Shown in pieces: positions 1 to 14,000 of a stretch of 64,000 nt of DNA. Numbering within the stretch: position 1 is the stretch's first letter; every line of letters begins with the position of its first letter. The notes beneath the pieces were generated by a model that was given only the letters and a program-made list of their open reading frames with translations, was not told where the DNA came from and did not search any database. The position numbers and the translations under genes were made by a program. Source of the stretch: Quillaja saponaria (taxonomy: Eukaryota > Streptophyta > Magnoliopsida > Fabales > Quillajaceae); contig CM055611.1 in assembly GCA_029379385.1 (NCBI GenBank), forward strand, positions 18,856,062 to 18,920,061, written 5' to 3'.

Positions 1-2094
1 ACATTAGCCCCTGAGCTCATTTATGTCTACGAAACCAGTATGTTCGGTTTTGCTGCCCGGCTTTCCACTAAACAACTGAATTTCTTGAAGAAAATTGATG
101 GTTTTCTCTCAGTCTCACCTGATGAATTACTAAGCCTCCACACAACACATACTCCACAGTTTCTTGGCCTGCACAATGGCAGAGGACTCTGGAATGCTCC
201 CAACTTGGCCTCTGATGTAATAATTGGGATTCTTGATTCAGGAATCTGGCCTGAACACATCAGTTTCCAGAACTCAGGCATGTCGATGGTGCCCTCTCGC
301 TGGAAAGGTTCCTGTGAAGAAGGCACCAAGTTTTCAGCCTCAAATTGCAATGGAAAGCTCATTGGTGCAAAAGCCTTTCTCAAAGGGTATGAAGCAGTTG
401 CTGGAAGAATTAATAGAACAGTGGACTATAGGTCTGCTAGAGACTCCCAAGGTCACGGGACACACACTGCCTCAACTGCAGCTGGTAATGCTGTGGACAA
501 TGCAAGCCTCTTTGGCATGGCCAAAGGCTCCGCTAGTGGAATGAGGTATACTTCAAGGATTGCAGCTTATAAAGTATGTTGGCCAAAAGGATGTGTTAAC
601 TCTGATATATTGGCAGCCATTGATCAAGCTGTTGCCGACGGGGTTGATATATTGTCACTCTCTTTAGGAGGCATCTCGAGGCCATATTATAGTGATAGTA
701 TTGCAATAGCCTCATTTGGGGCAATCCAAAATGGGGTTTTTGTTTCTTGCTCTGCAGGCAACTCAGGACCCTCTAGTTCAACTGTTGGAAATGTTGCTCC
801 ATGGATCATGACTGTGGCTGCAAGCTATATTGATCGAAGCTTTCCAACAATAGTGAAGCTTGGAAATGGACAGCATTTTGAAGGGTCATCCTTATACAAT
901 GGCAAGCATACAAAGCAATTGCCACTTGTCTATGGAAAAGCTGCAGGGGCACAAGGGGCTCAATATTGCATTATAAAATCCCTTAATCCAAAGAACGTAA
1001 AAGGAAAAATCGTTGTTTGTGAACGAGGAATCATTAGTCGGACCGAAAAGGGAGAGCAAGTGAAAATGGCAGGTGGTGCTGGAATGATATTACTTAATAC
1101 TGAAGGTGAAGAGCTTTTTGCCGATTCTCACATATTGCCAGCCACTTCCTTAGGTGCTTCAGCAGGTAAAATCCTTAAGAACTACATTAACTCTACTAAG
1201 AAACCAAGTGCTTCAATTTATTTCAAAGGGACAACGTATGGCAACACTGCACCGGTAGTGGCAGCATTTTCTTCCAGAGGACCAAGTGCGGTTGGACCTG
1301 ATGTTATTAAGCCAGATGTGACTGCACCTGGTGTGAATATTTTGGCTGCTTGGCCACCCATAACTAGTCCAACCCTGCTCAAGAGTGACAAGAGACGCGT
1401 ACTATTCAACATAATTTCGGGCACTTCAATGTCTTGCCCTCATGTTAGTGGCATAGCTGCACTTATCAAGTCTGTACACAAAGATTGGTCACCTGCTGCT
1501 ATCAAATCTGCCTTGATGACAACAGCTTGCACATTAAACAATCGACGAGCTCCAATCGCAGATGTAGGTGCTAACAGCTCACAATTTGCTACTCCTTTTG
1601 CATTCGGTTCAGGCCATGTTGACCCAGAAAGTGCCTCTGATCCAGGGCTAATCTATGATATTACTGGCCAAGACTACTTAAACTATCTATGTAGCCTGAA
1701 GTACAACTCAACTCAGATAGCTCTATTGTCAAGGGAAAATTTTACTTGTCCTAAAAATGCAGTTCTTCAGCCTGGTGACTTGAATTACCCTTCTTTTTCG
1801 GTTTTGTTTGACAAAAATGGTGGAAATTCTAATGTCAGATACAAGAGGACAGTTACAAATGTGGGAAACTCTGCAAGTACTTATGCAGTGCATGTGGAAG
1901 AACCAAGTGGAGTATCAGTTATTGTTCAACCAAGGAGTCTACATTTTGAGATGCAGGGTGAGAAATTGACTTACAATGTGACTTTTGTTGCTCATGGAGG
2001 TAAGAGAAGTGCAAGCAGATCATCATTTGGATCATTGGTTTGGGTATCCATGAAGTATACAGTTAGAAGTCCTATAGCAGTAACTTGGAGATAG
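1..2094 (+). CDS. SBT1.1-like: Subtilisin-like serine protease, SBT1 type, 5'-truncated by window edge
   Basis: Secreted plant subtilase (peptidase S8). The frame is open from base 1, so the signal peptide and most of the I9 propeptide lie outside the window. The first visible residues ([17 protein letters not shown]) are the end of the propeptide. The ATG at 40 is internal, not the start. The catalytic Asp is in [10 protein letters not shown] (codon 235-237), His in GHGTHT (454-456), the oxyanion Asn in SAGNSGPS (760-762) and Ser in [11 protein letters not shown] (1426-1428). A protease-associated insertion lies between His and Ser, and a fibronectin-III-like C-terminal domain follows. The reading frame is a single uninterrupted exon, usual for SBT1 members, and all catalytic residues are intact, so the gene looks functional. 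It should act in the cell wall or apoplast on proteins or peptide precursors. The subgroup assignment (SBT1.1) is from remembered similarity. An AATAAA-like signal lies near 2258. Confidence 0.95.
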   Translation, partial: TLAPELIYVYETSMFGFAARLSTKQLNFLKKIDGFLSVSPDELLSLHTTHTPQFLGLHNGRGLWNAPNLASDVIIGILDSGIWPEHISFQNSGMSMVPSRWKGSCEEGTKFSASNCNGKLIGAKAFLKGYEAVAGRINRTVDYRSARDSQGHGTHTASTAAGNAVDNASLFGMAKGSASGMRYTSRIAAYKVCWPKGCVNSDILAAIDQAVADGVDILSLSLGGISRPYYSDSIAIASFGAIQNGVFVSCSAGNSGPSSSTVGNVAPWIMTVAASYIDRSFPTIVKLGNGQHFEGSSLYNGKHTKQLPLVYGKAAGAQGAQYCIIKSLNPKNVKGKIVVCERGIISRTEKGEQVKMAGGAGMILLNTEGEELFADSHILPATSLGASAGKILKNYINSTKKPSASIYFKGTTYGNTAPVVAAFSSRGPSAVGPDVIKPDVTAPGVNILAAWPPITSPTLLKSDKRRVLFNIISGTSMSCPHVSGIAALIKSVHKDWSPAAIKSALMTTACTLNNRRAPIADVGANSSQFATPFAFGSGHVDPESASDPGLIYDITGQDYLNYLCSLKYNSTQIALLSRENFTCPKNAVLQPGDLNYPSFSVLFDKNGGNSNVRYKRTVTNVGNSASTYAVHVEEPSGVSVIVQPRSLHFEMQGEKLTYNVTFVAHGGKRSASRSSFGSLVWVSMKYTVRSPIAVTWR

Positions 2095-2700
2095 TTTAGG
2101 AATGAATTAGTAAGTGTATGCTTTCGTTTTATTCCATCTCTCTTTATATGCATTATTGAATTGAGTGGTTTCCAAGATACTTCATTTCATAACATCAACT
2201 ATTGTTTCTCTCATGCAAATAGTAATTGTTCTGGTATTATGATAAATTATTTTCTCAATAAAAAACTTAAACTTATGTTAATTGAGATTCTTTAATCATT
2301 TATGTATTTTAACAATTAAATAAAACTCTAAAATCAATTATATATTACAATGTTGGTCATTTTTTTGTATAAATCTTTGTAAGACAAATGAATCTACTAC
2401 CATTATTTAAGAATTTGTAGGGAGAAATTATATCAACTAAATGAGTAGTATTATCTTTCACAACAAATTTATAAATCTTGCATAAGTTTTGATATTTGAT
2501 TTAGATTAATAATAGTCCAACTTTGTAATCAATTATTATTAATTTGTTATCCATCAAAATTAAAACTTTAAAGGAAGGGAAGTAATTAACACTATCATTT
2601 TTATCAACTTTACATCATCATGGCTTCATGAGGCAAGAAAATGAGAAAAAAAAAAAAAAATATTTTGGTTTTTAGTTATGCTTACGTAGCAACAGTATTA
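2095..2700. other. AT-rich spacer between the subtilase and PLD genes
   Basis: Holds the 3' flank of the subtilase, including a candidate polyadenylation signal (AATAAA, about 2258), and an A-run near 2646-2660. No coding sequence is seen. Confidence 0.6.
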
Positions 2701-2717
2701 CAAACGTTAGATCTCAC

Positions 2718-2725
2718 CACGTGTC
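2718..2725. promoter_or_regulatory. G-box/ABRE-like element CACGTGTC upstream of PLD
   Basis: CACGTGTC lies about 640 bp before the PLD ATG and before the CT-rich leader. It matches the ABA-response element core bound by bZIP factors. PLD beta genes are known stress- and ABA-linked genes, so the site is plausible. The functional role is inference. Confidence 0.4.
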
Positions 2726-2839
2726 AGTTAAATGGCTGATCTGGTCATTTCCATCTTGCAGTTGCAATGCAAAGTGGTACCAACAAAGTCGTTGAAAACC
2801 TGCCACCTACAATTCTACAAGATGGCGTCTTGCCGATAT

Positions 2840-3362
2840 AGTCGTTGTTAACGCGACGGAGAGAACTCTCTCTCTCTTCTCTCTGTCTCTGTCTCTGTCT
2901 ATCTGAGAAACCTTGCGCCTGGGTTTTCTTCTTCTCATTCATCGACTTCTTCGAAGGTTCCTAAGGACATTGTTTTTCAATTCCCTCGAATCATCCAATC
3001 TTCAGAATCTTGAAAAAGGTAAACTTTCTCTCTCCCTCTCTCTCTAGCTATTCGCTTTCTTAAAGAATCTCCTCTTTAGAGGTACGTTTGTTTATTCATT
3101 GTAGCTAAACAGAAGAATCAAACCCAATCGAGAATTTCGGTTTGTTCTGAACTTTTCTTTAATTTATTATATTATTTCCCATCGTACCAAAAAAGTTTGA
3201 ATTTTCACTCTTTTGGCATCAACCCAAATCCTCCAAATCTTTTTTATATAATTCCCTTTAGGAGAAATCCAGTTTTGATATATTCTATTCATTTATCTAT
3301 ATGAGTAAAAGCAACTATTGAATCAGTTTTGATCATAAAGCGCCGGAGTTTAGTGTTCATTC
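2840..3362 (+). promoter_or_regulatory. PLD 5' leader with CT-rich tract and probable leader intron
   Basis: A pyrimidine tract of CTCTCT/GTCTCT units (about 2862-2902) is typical of plant core promoters and 5' UTRs. A good donor (AAAAAG|GTAAAC, intron from 3019) and a candidate acceptor (AATCAG, ending 3326) suggest a leader intron of about 308 bp just before the ATG at 3363. The acceptor choice is uncertain, and transcript data would settle it. Confidence 0.4.
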
Positions 3363-6300
3363 ATGGATAATTACGGTTCTTCATCCTCATACCCTTACGG
3401 GAATCCATATGCATACCCTGGACAGCCTGCTCCTCCATACCCTGGACTGCCTGCTCCTCCATACCCACCTTCAAGTTCAGATCCATTCCCTCATCCTGTT
3501 TATCCATATCCATACAATTCTTTTCCATCCTACCCATATCCTTACCCCTCACCACCAGAATCATCCTCCTCAACTTCCCATTCAGTCCCCTTTGACTATA
3601 ACCGACCTCCACCGTCTTCTGCTCCCATCCCCTGTCCTTACCCTTACCAAGTTCGTCCTGAGGCCTACTGTGCTCCTCCACCCTCCTCACATTCAGGTCC
3701 CTCAGACTACAACCAACCTCCACCTTCAACTTCTCACCCCACCCCTTATCCAAACCCATACCAAGTTCAACCAGCGTCACATGGTACTCCTCAGCCTTCT
3801 CTTCAACACCATAGTAGTTTCCATGGATCATCCCGTTACCATTATGAGACACCTGAGGCATACCCACCCCCTGTAAACCAATCCCAAGCCCCTTCACGTG
3901 CCAATAGCTTCTCTGGTCCATATCGACGTGAGAACATGAGCTCCGAAGTAAATGGAGCATCCCAAAATAACCATGACTTCAACCCTTCTCGTCCCTCTGC
4001 TTATCCACCATTAGATGATCTTTTGAGCAATGTTCATTTGTCTGATAACCATGGAACTGTCCCTGCATCGCCCTCAGCACCATCAGTGAATCCATTGGCC
4101 AATTCCCCTCAAAGTGCAAGGTATGAGAGGCAAGGAAATTTCTATGGTTACCCTAATGACTCAAGTTATGGGATGTCATATTCGAGTCCGCTGGATCCAC
4201 CTAAGGTTTCTGCTCATTCCTATTCGAGCTCGTTTGATGGGTCACAACATAGTCCGAATTTGCAGATTGTGCCGTTGCAGAATAAAGGGTCCTTGAAAGT
4301 TTTGCTCCTACATGGGAATTTAGATATATGGGTGTATGGAGCCAAAAATCTTCCAAATATGGACATGTTCCACAAAACTTTAGGGGATATGTTTGCAAAA
4401 TTACCTGGGAACGTAAGCAACAAAATTGAAGGGCATATGAATCGGAAAATTACAAGTGATCCTTATGTATCAATTTCAGTAACGAATGCTGTAATTGGGA
4501 GGACTTTTGTTATTAGTAATAGTGAGAATCCTGTTTGGATGCAACATTTCTATGTCCCTGTTGCACATAATGCTGCAGAAGTTCACTTTGTTGTTAAAGA
4601 CAGTGATGTTGTGGGTTCACAGCTCATAGGAGTTGTAGCAATTCCAGTGGAACATATATTCTCAGGGGAAAAAGTTGAAGGCACATACCCTATCCTGAAT
4701 AATAGTGGGAAACCATGTAAGCAGGGTGCTGTGTTGAGTCTTTCCATTCAGTACATCCCAATTGAGCAACTGAGCATTTACCACCAAGGAGTTGGGGAAG
4801 GACCTGACTACCATGGTGTTCCTGGCACATATTTTCCTCTTAGGAAAGGTGGATCTGTAACTCTCTACCAAGATGCCCATGTTCCAGATGGTTTCCTTCC
4901 AAACCTGCAGCTTGATCGAGGAATGTATTATGTGCATGGAAAGTGTTGGTATGACATCTTTAACGCTATAAAGCAAGCTCGGCGTTTGATTTACATTACG
5001 GGGTGGTCAGTGTGGCACAAAGTTAGGTTGGTCCGGGATGCTGGGTATCCATCAGATAGTACGCTGGGGGATCTTCTGAGAACCAAGTCACAGGAAGGAG
5101 TCAGAGTGCTGCTTCTTGTTTGGGATGATCCTACTTCAAGGAGCATTTTGGGGTATAAAACTGTAAGTAACTTACTTTGTAATCTCTTTCTATCTTAATA
5201 ATATTTTATTTACTATTCAAAAAATAAATTCCCATTTCACAATAAAATATGAAAGCCTGGGCTTGATCTGCTGCCATCTTGATGTGCTTATCATTTCCAT
5301 TGGCTGCCATTAGCCTACTATAATTACATATTTGTCTAAGCTCGGTAGAGTAATTGTAATAATCCTGTATATTCATTTGGTGAGAACTGAGAACAATCAA
5401 AGAGAAAGGAGGTAATCATTTGCATAAAGATTGGAAATCATAATGTTTCTCGAGAACTTGTTAGCATTGTAATACTGAGAGCAAGTAAAAGATAATGAAG
5501 GAACAGGAAAGTGGATGGTACAGACACATTGCTTCGGCCATTATATCTTGCTTTTTGGACGTCTAATCTTAAAATCCTTTTGTTTTCTAATAATATGAAT
5601 TTCCATTTAACATTGAAATTCTATGAGAGTCAAAACTCAAATCTACAGATAGGGAGTTTGGGGAAAAAAGATTGGTGTGGAATCCCCTTGTGACTCTATT
5701 CCTTATCAGTAGAAAATCTTAGGTCGAAAATCTTCTACAAATGTTCCAGTCATGTTATTACAAACTAAGTATATGTTCATGACAAGTTTAGTGAACCATT
5801 TTATTATAAATTTAGTTTGGTTTTTTTTTTTTTCCATTTTTTTTTGTCACAACTTTGGCTGGAATGTTAATCTTCTTGGATTAGACATTCTAAATATTTA
5901 CAGATTATGCCTTGCAATTTTAAACAGTTAATTACAAATCAATCGCTGGCTTTGCCTAGATACTGAAATAAGTAATATGCCCTGAGTTTATGGTCTGATG
6001 CTTCACTGCTTGCTATTTTAAATTTTCTAATTTCAAATTGGAATGCTGCTGGATAGGGTTACAATTCTTAAACCAACATTCTTCTGGAATCTTTCAGTAT
6101 TATATATCATTCTCTTTTTTATTTTTCAATACATAAAGTCGCAAAGCTCTTAATGTTTTATTAATTCAGGATGGGGTCATGCAAACTCATGATGAGGAAA
6201 CTCGGCGGTTTTTCAAACACTCATCCGTGCAGGTGTTACTTTGTCCCCGTTCAGCTGGAAAACGACATAGCTGGGCTAAGCAAAAGGTTAGAATGGATGG

Positions 6301-9300
6301 CCACTTTGTTTATTATTATTTTTTTAATTGCACATCCCCCATTTGTCAACAATGTTTGTGCATTGGTGTTGATTTTTTTATGTAATTTAGCCGTTATTTG
6401 GAACTTTGGATGCCAGGATTCCAACTGATGTTGTCCTTGCATGAATTGTGGGTGTTATATTTTCTTTGATTGCTGTATCTAATGTTTCATGTGTAGTCTG
6501 TGCATCTTTTAATAAACTAATCCTAATTTATGTTCTGGTGATAGAGATAGATATAAAGTGAGGCAGTCTAGTGACTCGAAAAAATATAGGTTTTTTAATA
6601 AGTAATCTCAAACAATTAATATTTAGCATAGTTGTTTTATGGATTAGATTAAAAAATATCATTCAAAAGAAAGAGAAGAGGTACCATGAAGTAGGAGAAC
6701 AAGTTCTTCAGAAGTACAAACAACAAGAAGCCAGAAAGTAAGAAAACTATTAAAGAAGAGATTGCTAGTCAAGCTTCATGTCAGAAAGAGAAATGTTGAG
6801 GTGTGGCTTGAATTATGTGAAGGTGCATGATGAACAATAGACCATCACTCATCATATTAGCTGCATTGGGCCGGCTGAAGCATTTAAAATAATATTGCTG
6901 TTTAACTTAGCAAGCTGTAGCATGGTGAGCTTGACTTTGGTGACAAGTGGGCCAAGTCAAGGTGGAGTTACATTGGTGTTAAAACTTGGTTTGCCCCAAC
7001 ACGTTCCCATTGCCCTATTTTTGACAATGAACATGGATGGCGCAGAGCATTGTTTGCTGGCAAAAAAGGAGTGTTTATGTGTGGATTATCTCCTTGTAGC
7101 TTATTCGTTTTGCTAGTTTTGGTGAGCTTGCACCATCTGCTTGTAATCTGAGTGTGTGAGAGACTGATAGCTATTAGGAGCTTATCCATTGCATATTCTC
7201 CATTAGTTTCCGTAGTGCAATTTCATCACTGTCTTCGTCCATGGACTAGGCCAAAGGTTAAACCAAGCAAACCAATTGTATTCATTTGTGTGATTCTTGT
7301 TTTATTTTCCTTCTTATTTCGCCCAAAATCCATATTTGGGGCCTTGAGCTGTAACAAGAAACCCCCTGAAAAGCTTTTGCAAGTGAGCACTGAAGAGACA
7401 CCTAGAAAATATTTTTATCTTATTTGGGGTGGTTTGGAGGAGATGATAAGCATCCCATTTTTTAGAACAGCTTCCATTGAGTCTCTGCACCTATCCTTTT
7501 TTATTCTCGTTTTCTGAACTCTTCTTTTTATTCGGAAAATAGAATTTGGCTCAGGATTGCCCATTGTTAATTCCAGGGTTTCTCTAAATTTGAAAGTTCT
7601 CACTTGGTAGGTTTCCAAACCAAGGCTCAATCCAATTAAGTCCATCTACCAAATTCATGCAGAAAATTCTGGAATTCCATCTTAACCAAAGACACCAAAT
7701 CACTGCAAAGAGAGCACACCACGGAGGTGTTTTAGGTCTCCTCATTCCTCCCAGAACCCTTAATCTGAATCTTCAATGAGTCTTACAAAGACCTTGGACA
7801 CGCTTATTGCTTATCATAGATAGCATAAAGCTTTTCCAAATAGTTCAAGTGACAAAACAATGAAGAGATGCTTATTAGTCTCACAACCCGGAAGACACAA
7901 TACGTGGACATCTGAGTTTTATATAACAATGAAGAGACGCTTATTTCTCAACCTGCTTGTGCAGACTTCTAAAAGTATATTCTGGCTTCAGGTGAACAAT
8001 AATAGATTTTCTGTTTAGTATTACAGGTGAAAGCACATATGTTTCAAGTGAAGATCATTACTCAGTAAAATAAATTGGTGAAACATTTAATTAATTATTT
8101 AAACTGTGTTCTATGTGTGTCCAAGATCCTTCTGCATGGAACATCATAGCAGACAATTGAAATTTCAAATAGATGATATTTTTGTAAGAGATCTGTTTAT
8201 CTATCACATATAAGATGGAGTTTTTTTTTTCTTATACTTATTTGTTATTATACTGTATTTAGCTTTTGGTATGGAGGTTTTGCTTAATCTTTGTCTTATC
8301 AGGAAGTTGGAACAATCTATACTCACCATCAGAAAACTGTTATTGTGGATGCTGATGCTGGAAATAATAGAAGGAAAATTATAGCTTTTGTTGGAGGACT
8401 TGATTTATGTAATGGGCGTTATGATACGCCAGAGCATCCTATTTTCAGGACACTTCAAACAGTGCATAAGGATGACTATCACAACCCTACTTACACAGTA
8501 ATCTTTTCATCCCTTTTACTTCATACAGCTGCATATTTGTGATTACTGTAATTTCTCTTGTACTGGATTACTTAGACCAACATTTTATTAGTTAGCTATA
8601 CAAGGGATAAAAAGTTGATTTCGTAGAAATCTTATCAAATTGAAGAGTTTGTTCTTTGTTGTGGTCAATATTGTCACAGATTATAACCCATTCTCGGGGT
8701 AGCACCTAACAGCTTAAGCTTTTAGGAGGAATGATTCTTTGATATGGTATCAGAGCCTCTTTGACCAAGTGACCAAGAGTTTGAACCTTACCGCCACCCA
8801 TCTTAAATAAAAAATAAAAATTTAACACAAGGTATGAGGAGGGCCTGTACATTCTCCACGCTGACAAACCTAATGGGCTTGCACATGCAAGGGTATGTAA
8901 GAGATTATAACCCATTCTTAAGGCCTTACCTAACAGCTTATGTTTTTTAGGTGGAATGGTTTTTGAAAAATACATGTAACCTCTTTAGCAAGGGTTCAAC
9001 ATCTAGAATCCTTTAAGTAGCAAGACCAACTGTCTTTTCTTTTCAGCATAACAATTACAGCATATTAAACTTGATGTAAAATGCTACGACCAATAGAAAT
9101 AGGAGGTAAATTATTTCGAGGTTTCTGCTTTTCATCTTGTCACTGAACATGTCAGCTTAACCAATTCTTGAATGACTTTTGTGAATTTTGGAAGGTAGAA
9201 AGAACAAGTTTATGCTGAAATTTTGACCTGCTTCCATTAGTTCTAAAAGTTAAAACAATTTTGAAATTATGGTGGAATTTTAAACTAAATGATCAGGAAG

Positions 9301-12116
9301 CGACAATCTTCGAATTTAATGATTTTCTGGAAACCAGGCTTAAAAGCGCCCTTTCCAAGGGGCGGTTAGCCGCGGGTCCTCTTGCAGGGCTTTTTGGGAT
9401 GGGACATGGAGCCAGGAGATATGATAGAGTTAAAGTAATAATTGAACATGCCCAACCATTCTATTCCTAAATTTATCCAACTGTGGGTTATGGCATGACA
9501 GGGTGCTGCTGTTTGTTGTCCTCGGGAACCTTGGCACGACTTGCATTCTAAAATTGACAGTCCTGCTGCGTATGATGTTCTGACCAACTTTGAGGAGCGA
9601 TGGTTAAAAGCTGCAAAACCCCGTGGGATTAAAAAGTTGAAAACCTCATATGATGATTCCTTGCTCAGGCTAGAAAGAATTCCAGACATCATTGGTGTTT
9701 CTGATGCTCCTTCTGTCAGTGAGAATGATCCTGAATCTTGGCATGTTCAGGTAAGCAGTTCTAAAAAACAATACTCAATTCGTTATGGCCTTTGTTGAAG
9801 TCCATAAATCAAAGTTTTCATTCTGTTTCTTTTGGAATGCAGATATTTCGTTCTATTGATTCTAATTCTGTTAAGGGCTTTCCAAAGGATCCTAAAGATG
9901 CCACAGGCAAGGTAAATGAAGTTTTGGGATTTTTGTTCTCTCTTCTTTTACGTCATTTGACAATATGGCCCTTCATTTTTTTGACTGTGCTTATGATGGA
10001 AATTGATTTAACTTTTTTGTAACAGAACCTAGTGTGTGGAAAAAATATGCTGATTGACATGAGCATACATACAGCATATGTGAAGGCCATCCGTGCTGCC
10101 CAACATTTCATTTATATAGAGAACCAATATTTCATCGGGTCCTCATACAACTGGGGTTCATATAAAGATCTAGGTAAGGAACTTTACTTTTGGCATAAGT
10201 ATTCCTGTTACTCCCAATATTGGTCGAACTTCTGATACTTTACTCAAGTTTTTGAGAGCAGAAAACAACATGATTCTCCTATCAAAAAAAAAACAGAGTT
10301 TTGTACAATTATTTTCTTTCTATCTTTTTGAAATACAATTATGGGACTAAACTACTAGAGGAAGGGGGAACTCACACTACCAAGGGAGGGGAATTGAATG
10401 GAAGGGGTACAACCCTCATGCAAATCAATTGCCCATGATTGAACCTTGGACCTCGGCATTGCCGAGCCTTTTCCAAAATCCAAACCACGGGGTGCCATAT
10501 GAGCTATAACTCTATAAGGTTCATCGGCAATTTTTGCACTATTTTCTAGGGTTGAGAATAAAATTGTGGAGTCAAACATTGTGAATTAGTTTACTTCTTA
10601 GATTCAGAAAACCTAATTGGTGATGATAAATATGCCACTTTCAAATGTGTGGTATCCCCTAGGGGTGCCTTTTATACACCTAATGCATGGGAAGTTGGCA
10701 GTTGTATGACTTACCTGTCACATTATTGTGTATGTATTTTTTGTGAAGGCCTAGTACAAGAACTTAACTCCCTTTACCAATCACTTCAAGTTAGTAATTG
10801 TAAAACAGAGTGAGAATAGGATGAAATTTAGAACTGAAAAACAAAAATCAGCAAAAGAAATAACATAAGATGTAACAAGGTTCGGTTTAATCTAGCCTAT
10901 GCCCTCACTGAAGAGATGGAAATTCACTATTCTGTTCTTGGAGAAAATACAAGTGTCTTGCTAAAAAAAAAAAACTTACTGAAAACCCTAAAGCTAACTG
11001 CCTTTATATATAGGCTACAAGAAAAACAAAACCTATCGGCCCATTCCTCCGCTTCGTGAACTAAAACTTGTTTTTGGGTTGTAATTATCTAACAAGTTGC
11101 ATCGTGAAACTTTGGATCAACCGTATACACAAGACAAAACGCAACATTAATTAAGGTGCTCTATAGTTTGGAATATAACATTTTGAAAGATGTTATTATA
11201 TGTTTGCTTTCAACAAACTTCAGTTTTGCTTCTGTGGCATAATCTCTATCTTTTCTATATTGTCTAGCTATCATGGGATCAAAACATGAAAATAATGAGG
11301 TGTTCCATTACATAGATTATTCTCAAGATTCTTGCTAATTGTTAAAGGATGGTTACGGCATCTTCTGCAGGTGCTAATAATTTGATTCCAATGGAAATTG
11401 CCCTAAAAATAGCTGAGAAAATCAGAGCAAATGAGAGATTTGCTGTCTATATTGTTATCCCGATGTGGCCGGAGGGAAATCCAACTGGGGCGGCAACGCA
11501 AAGGATTCTCTTTTGGCAGGTAAGCTCCAATCTAAATGAAAACCAAATCTGTATTCCATATGGATTGGTTGAATATTAAACAACAACTTGAAGGAAGAAA
11601 GTTTCTTTTGACCAGCAACATTATATACTGAATAAGTAATTCGTCAGCTTCAGATCCAACTACAATCGAAATGGAACAATTAAACTATTAAAACTTCAAC
11701 ATTTGTGATATTACCTTATGAGATGCACTATAGTACATAACAAAAATCAATTTTAAAATTTTCCACCTTATGCGAACATGGCCCACATATATGAACCTTG
11801 CAATTCAATCTTCTAGAAGGAAAAGCCCACATTTTTTTTTTATGCCATACTATTTTGTTAAAAAGAAAACTCTAGAACTATGATGCAGAATTTCATTGCA
11901 TGCAAAGTTAACTTATGATTTGTAGATTTATTATTTATTTATTGTTTAGGTGTAGTCTAAAGTTCACTTAATAGTCTATGTGCTTGCATGTTTATAATAA
12001 GGAAGGACCATTATTAAAATTTAGCTTATAGAAGCAAGCTTGGGTTTTTAAATGGAATAACCAAAGAGGGATCAGTTTAAAATGGCCATATGATATGCCT
12101 ATTTAGCTAAGGAGAC

Positions 12117-12148
<32 letters not shown>

Positions 12149-13962
12149 AATTGACCTAACTTGACTCTGAATATCGGAGGACGTGTTTGTGAACTTGACA
12201 AAATTTTACTTGACAGTCAATTATCATAACTTTCCTCTTTCATCTTGACTTGGGACCGACTGTTTGAAAGAACTCAACACATGCAGAGCTAATAAAACAA
12301 AACTGGTTTGCTCTCTACAAAATTGCATCTTATGAGTAATATGCTTTGTATGACTATATTCTCATTGTCTATTTTATAAATTCCATGATGTTTGACCTTT
12401 GATGATTCAAAAGATCTCAACCTGGGAAATGTTAGTAATTTGTATAACTTCCCTTCATTTAAATTATGAGTTCTTTTCACCAAAATGTATCACAAGTCAC
12501 TTGCTTGCTGATACAGAAAGATAGAATTTGCAGCGAGTACAGCAAAAAAAGGGTAATTTGAAGTCGGCAATTATTGGTTCAAGATTCCAAGAGGAATTAA
12601 CAGACCTATATTTCTTTCATAAGACTGCAAAGGCTGCTTACGAAGACTGTTAAAGTATCTTATGTAGCCGGTCTCTAGTAACTGTAGCATCTTCACCCTT
12701 TATTACATGATTTTTTAAAATATATCTCAGATACCAAAGTTCATTTAAAAGTCGCATGACTTTTTGAATGACTCAGATTTCAAGTGTATGTTGTAGCTTA
12801 AAACATGCAGAGATGTTAAATAGTTTTTCTAATGGGTGTTAACCTGGTTGGTCTTAACGCCCTTTCTTTAACCCTTATTTCTTGCATTACATGCACTTGC
12901 AAACATTGCGTAAAATACTTATACTGTAATTGATTGGTTCTAGCTTTACGCTATACGTTTTTCTGTAGCTGATGTACAGTTCTCTGCTTGTGACAAATTT
13001 CAGTAAGTTAGTGGATTCTTTTCTTGTTACTTCTCTCCCTTTATCACACTATGTGAGATATGGAATAAAGAAAAAGGAAAGGAGACTTTTGGTAATGTGT
13101 GAAGTTAGAGGCCATAACGGCTTGTCAAACCATTGCTAAAAAACTCAATTGACAATCTATTGGTCTAATGTTCTAGTAGAAATGCATAGCACCTGGCTAT
13201 AGCAGATTATTTGAATTTCTTTTTAATCTGGACTTACTATGAATCATTGATTGCTGCAGCATAAAACAATGCAAATGATGTACGAGACAATATACAAGGC
13301 TCTAATGGAGGTTGGGCTTGAGGCAGCATTCTCACCTCAAGACTATTTGAACTTCTTCTGTCTTGGCAATCGTGAGGCCATTGATGCCTATGACCCTAAC
13401 CCTGTGGTGTCTGAGAGTCCTAATGCAGCAAACACGCCACAAGTATGTACCCTTCATCCTTCCTACATATTTTTCTGCACCTGAATTTTATACTATGTAC
13501 TCTTTAAAATGAGTAGCCCCTTATTTGATATCCCGAATGCAACTTTTATGTTTAAGAAAAATGGCTCCTGAGTAACCTTTTTTTCTTAAATATGCTGGTT
13601 GTCTTTTATTTTGGCTTTATTTCCCTAGCAGATACAAATGGGATCAAAATTCAGATACTTTGTCAACCTTCTAAAGTTCCTATTGTTATTCCCTATTTTC
13701 TGATCCACGATGTCTATTTAGTGAATATATTGGCATTGCACTTCCCAGGCACTTGGTAGAAAAAACCGACGTTTCATGATTTATGTTCACTCAAAAGGCA
13801 TGATAGTTGATGACGAGTATGTGATATTGGGATCCGCTAATATCAACCAGCGCTCCATGGAGGGAACCAGAGACACTGAGATTGCAATGGGAGCCTACCA
13901 ACCTGATCACACCTGGGCAAAGAAACTACGTAACCCATGTGGACAGGTAACCTTTAAACTAA

Positions 13963-14000
<38 letters not shown>

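Noticed and set aside
3361..3960. 199-codon open frame on the minus strand
   Set aside because: Antisense shadow of the Pro/Tyr-rich PLD N terminus; low-complexity codon bias explains the lack of stops.
7152..7517. 121-codon plus-strand open frame
   Set aside because: Inside PLD intron 2; no family features.
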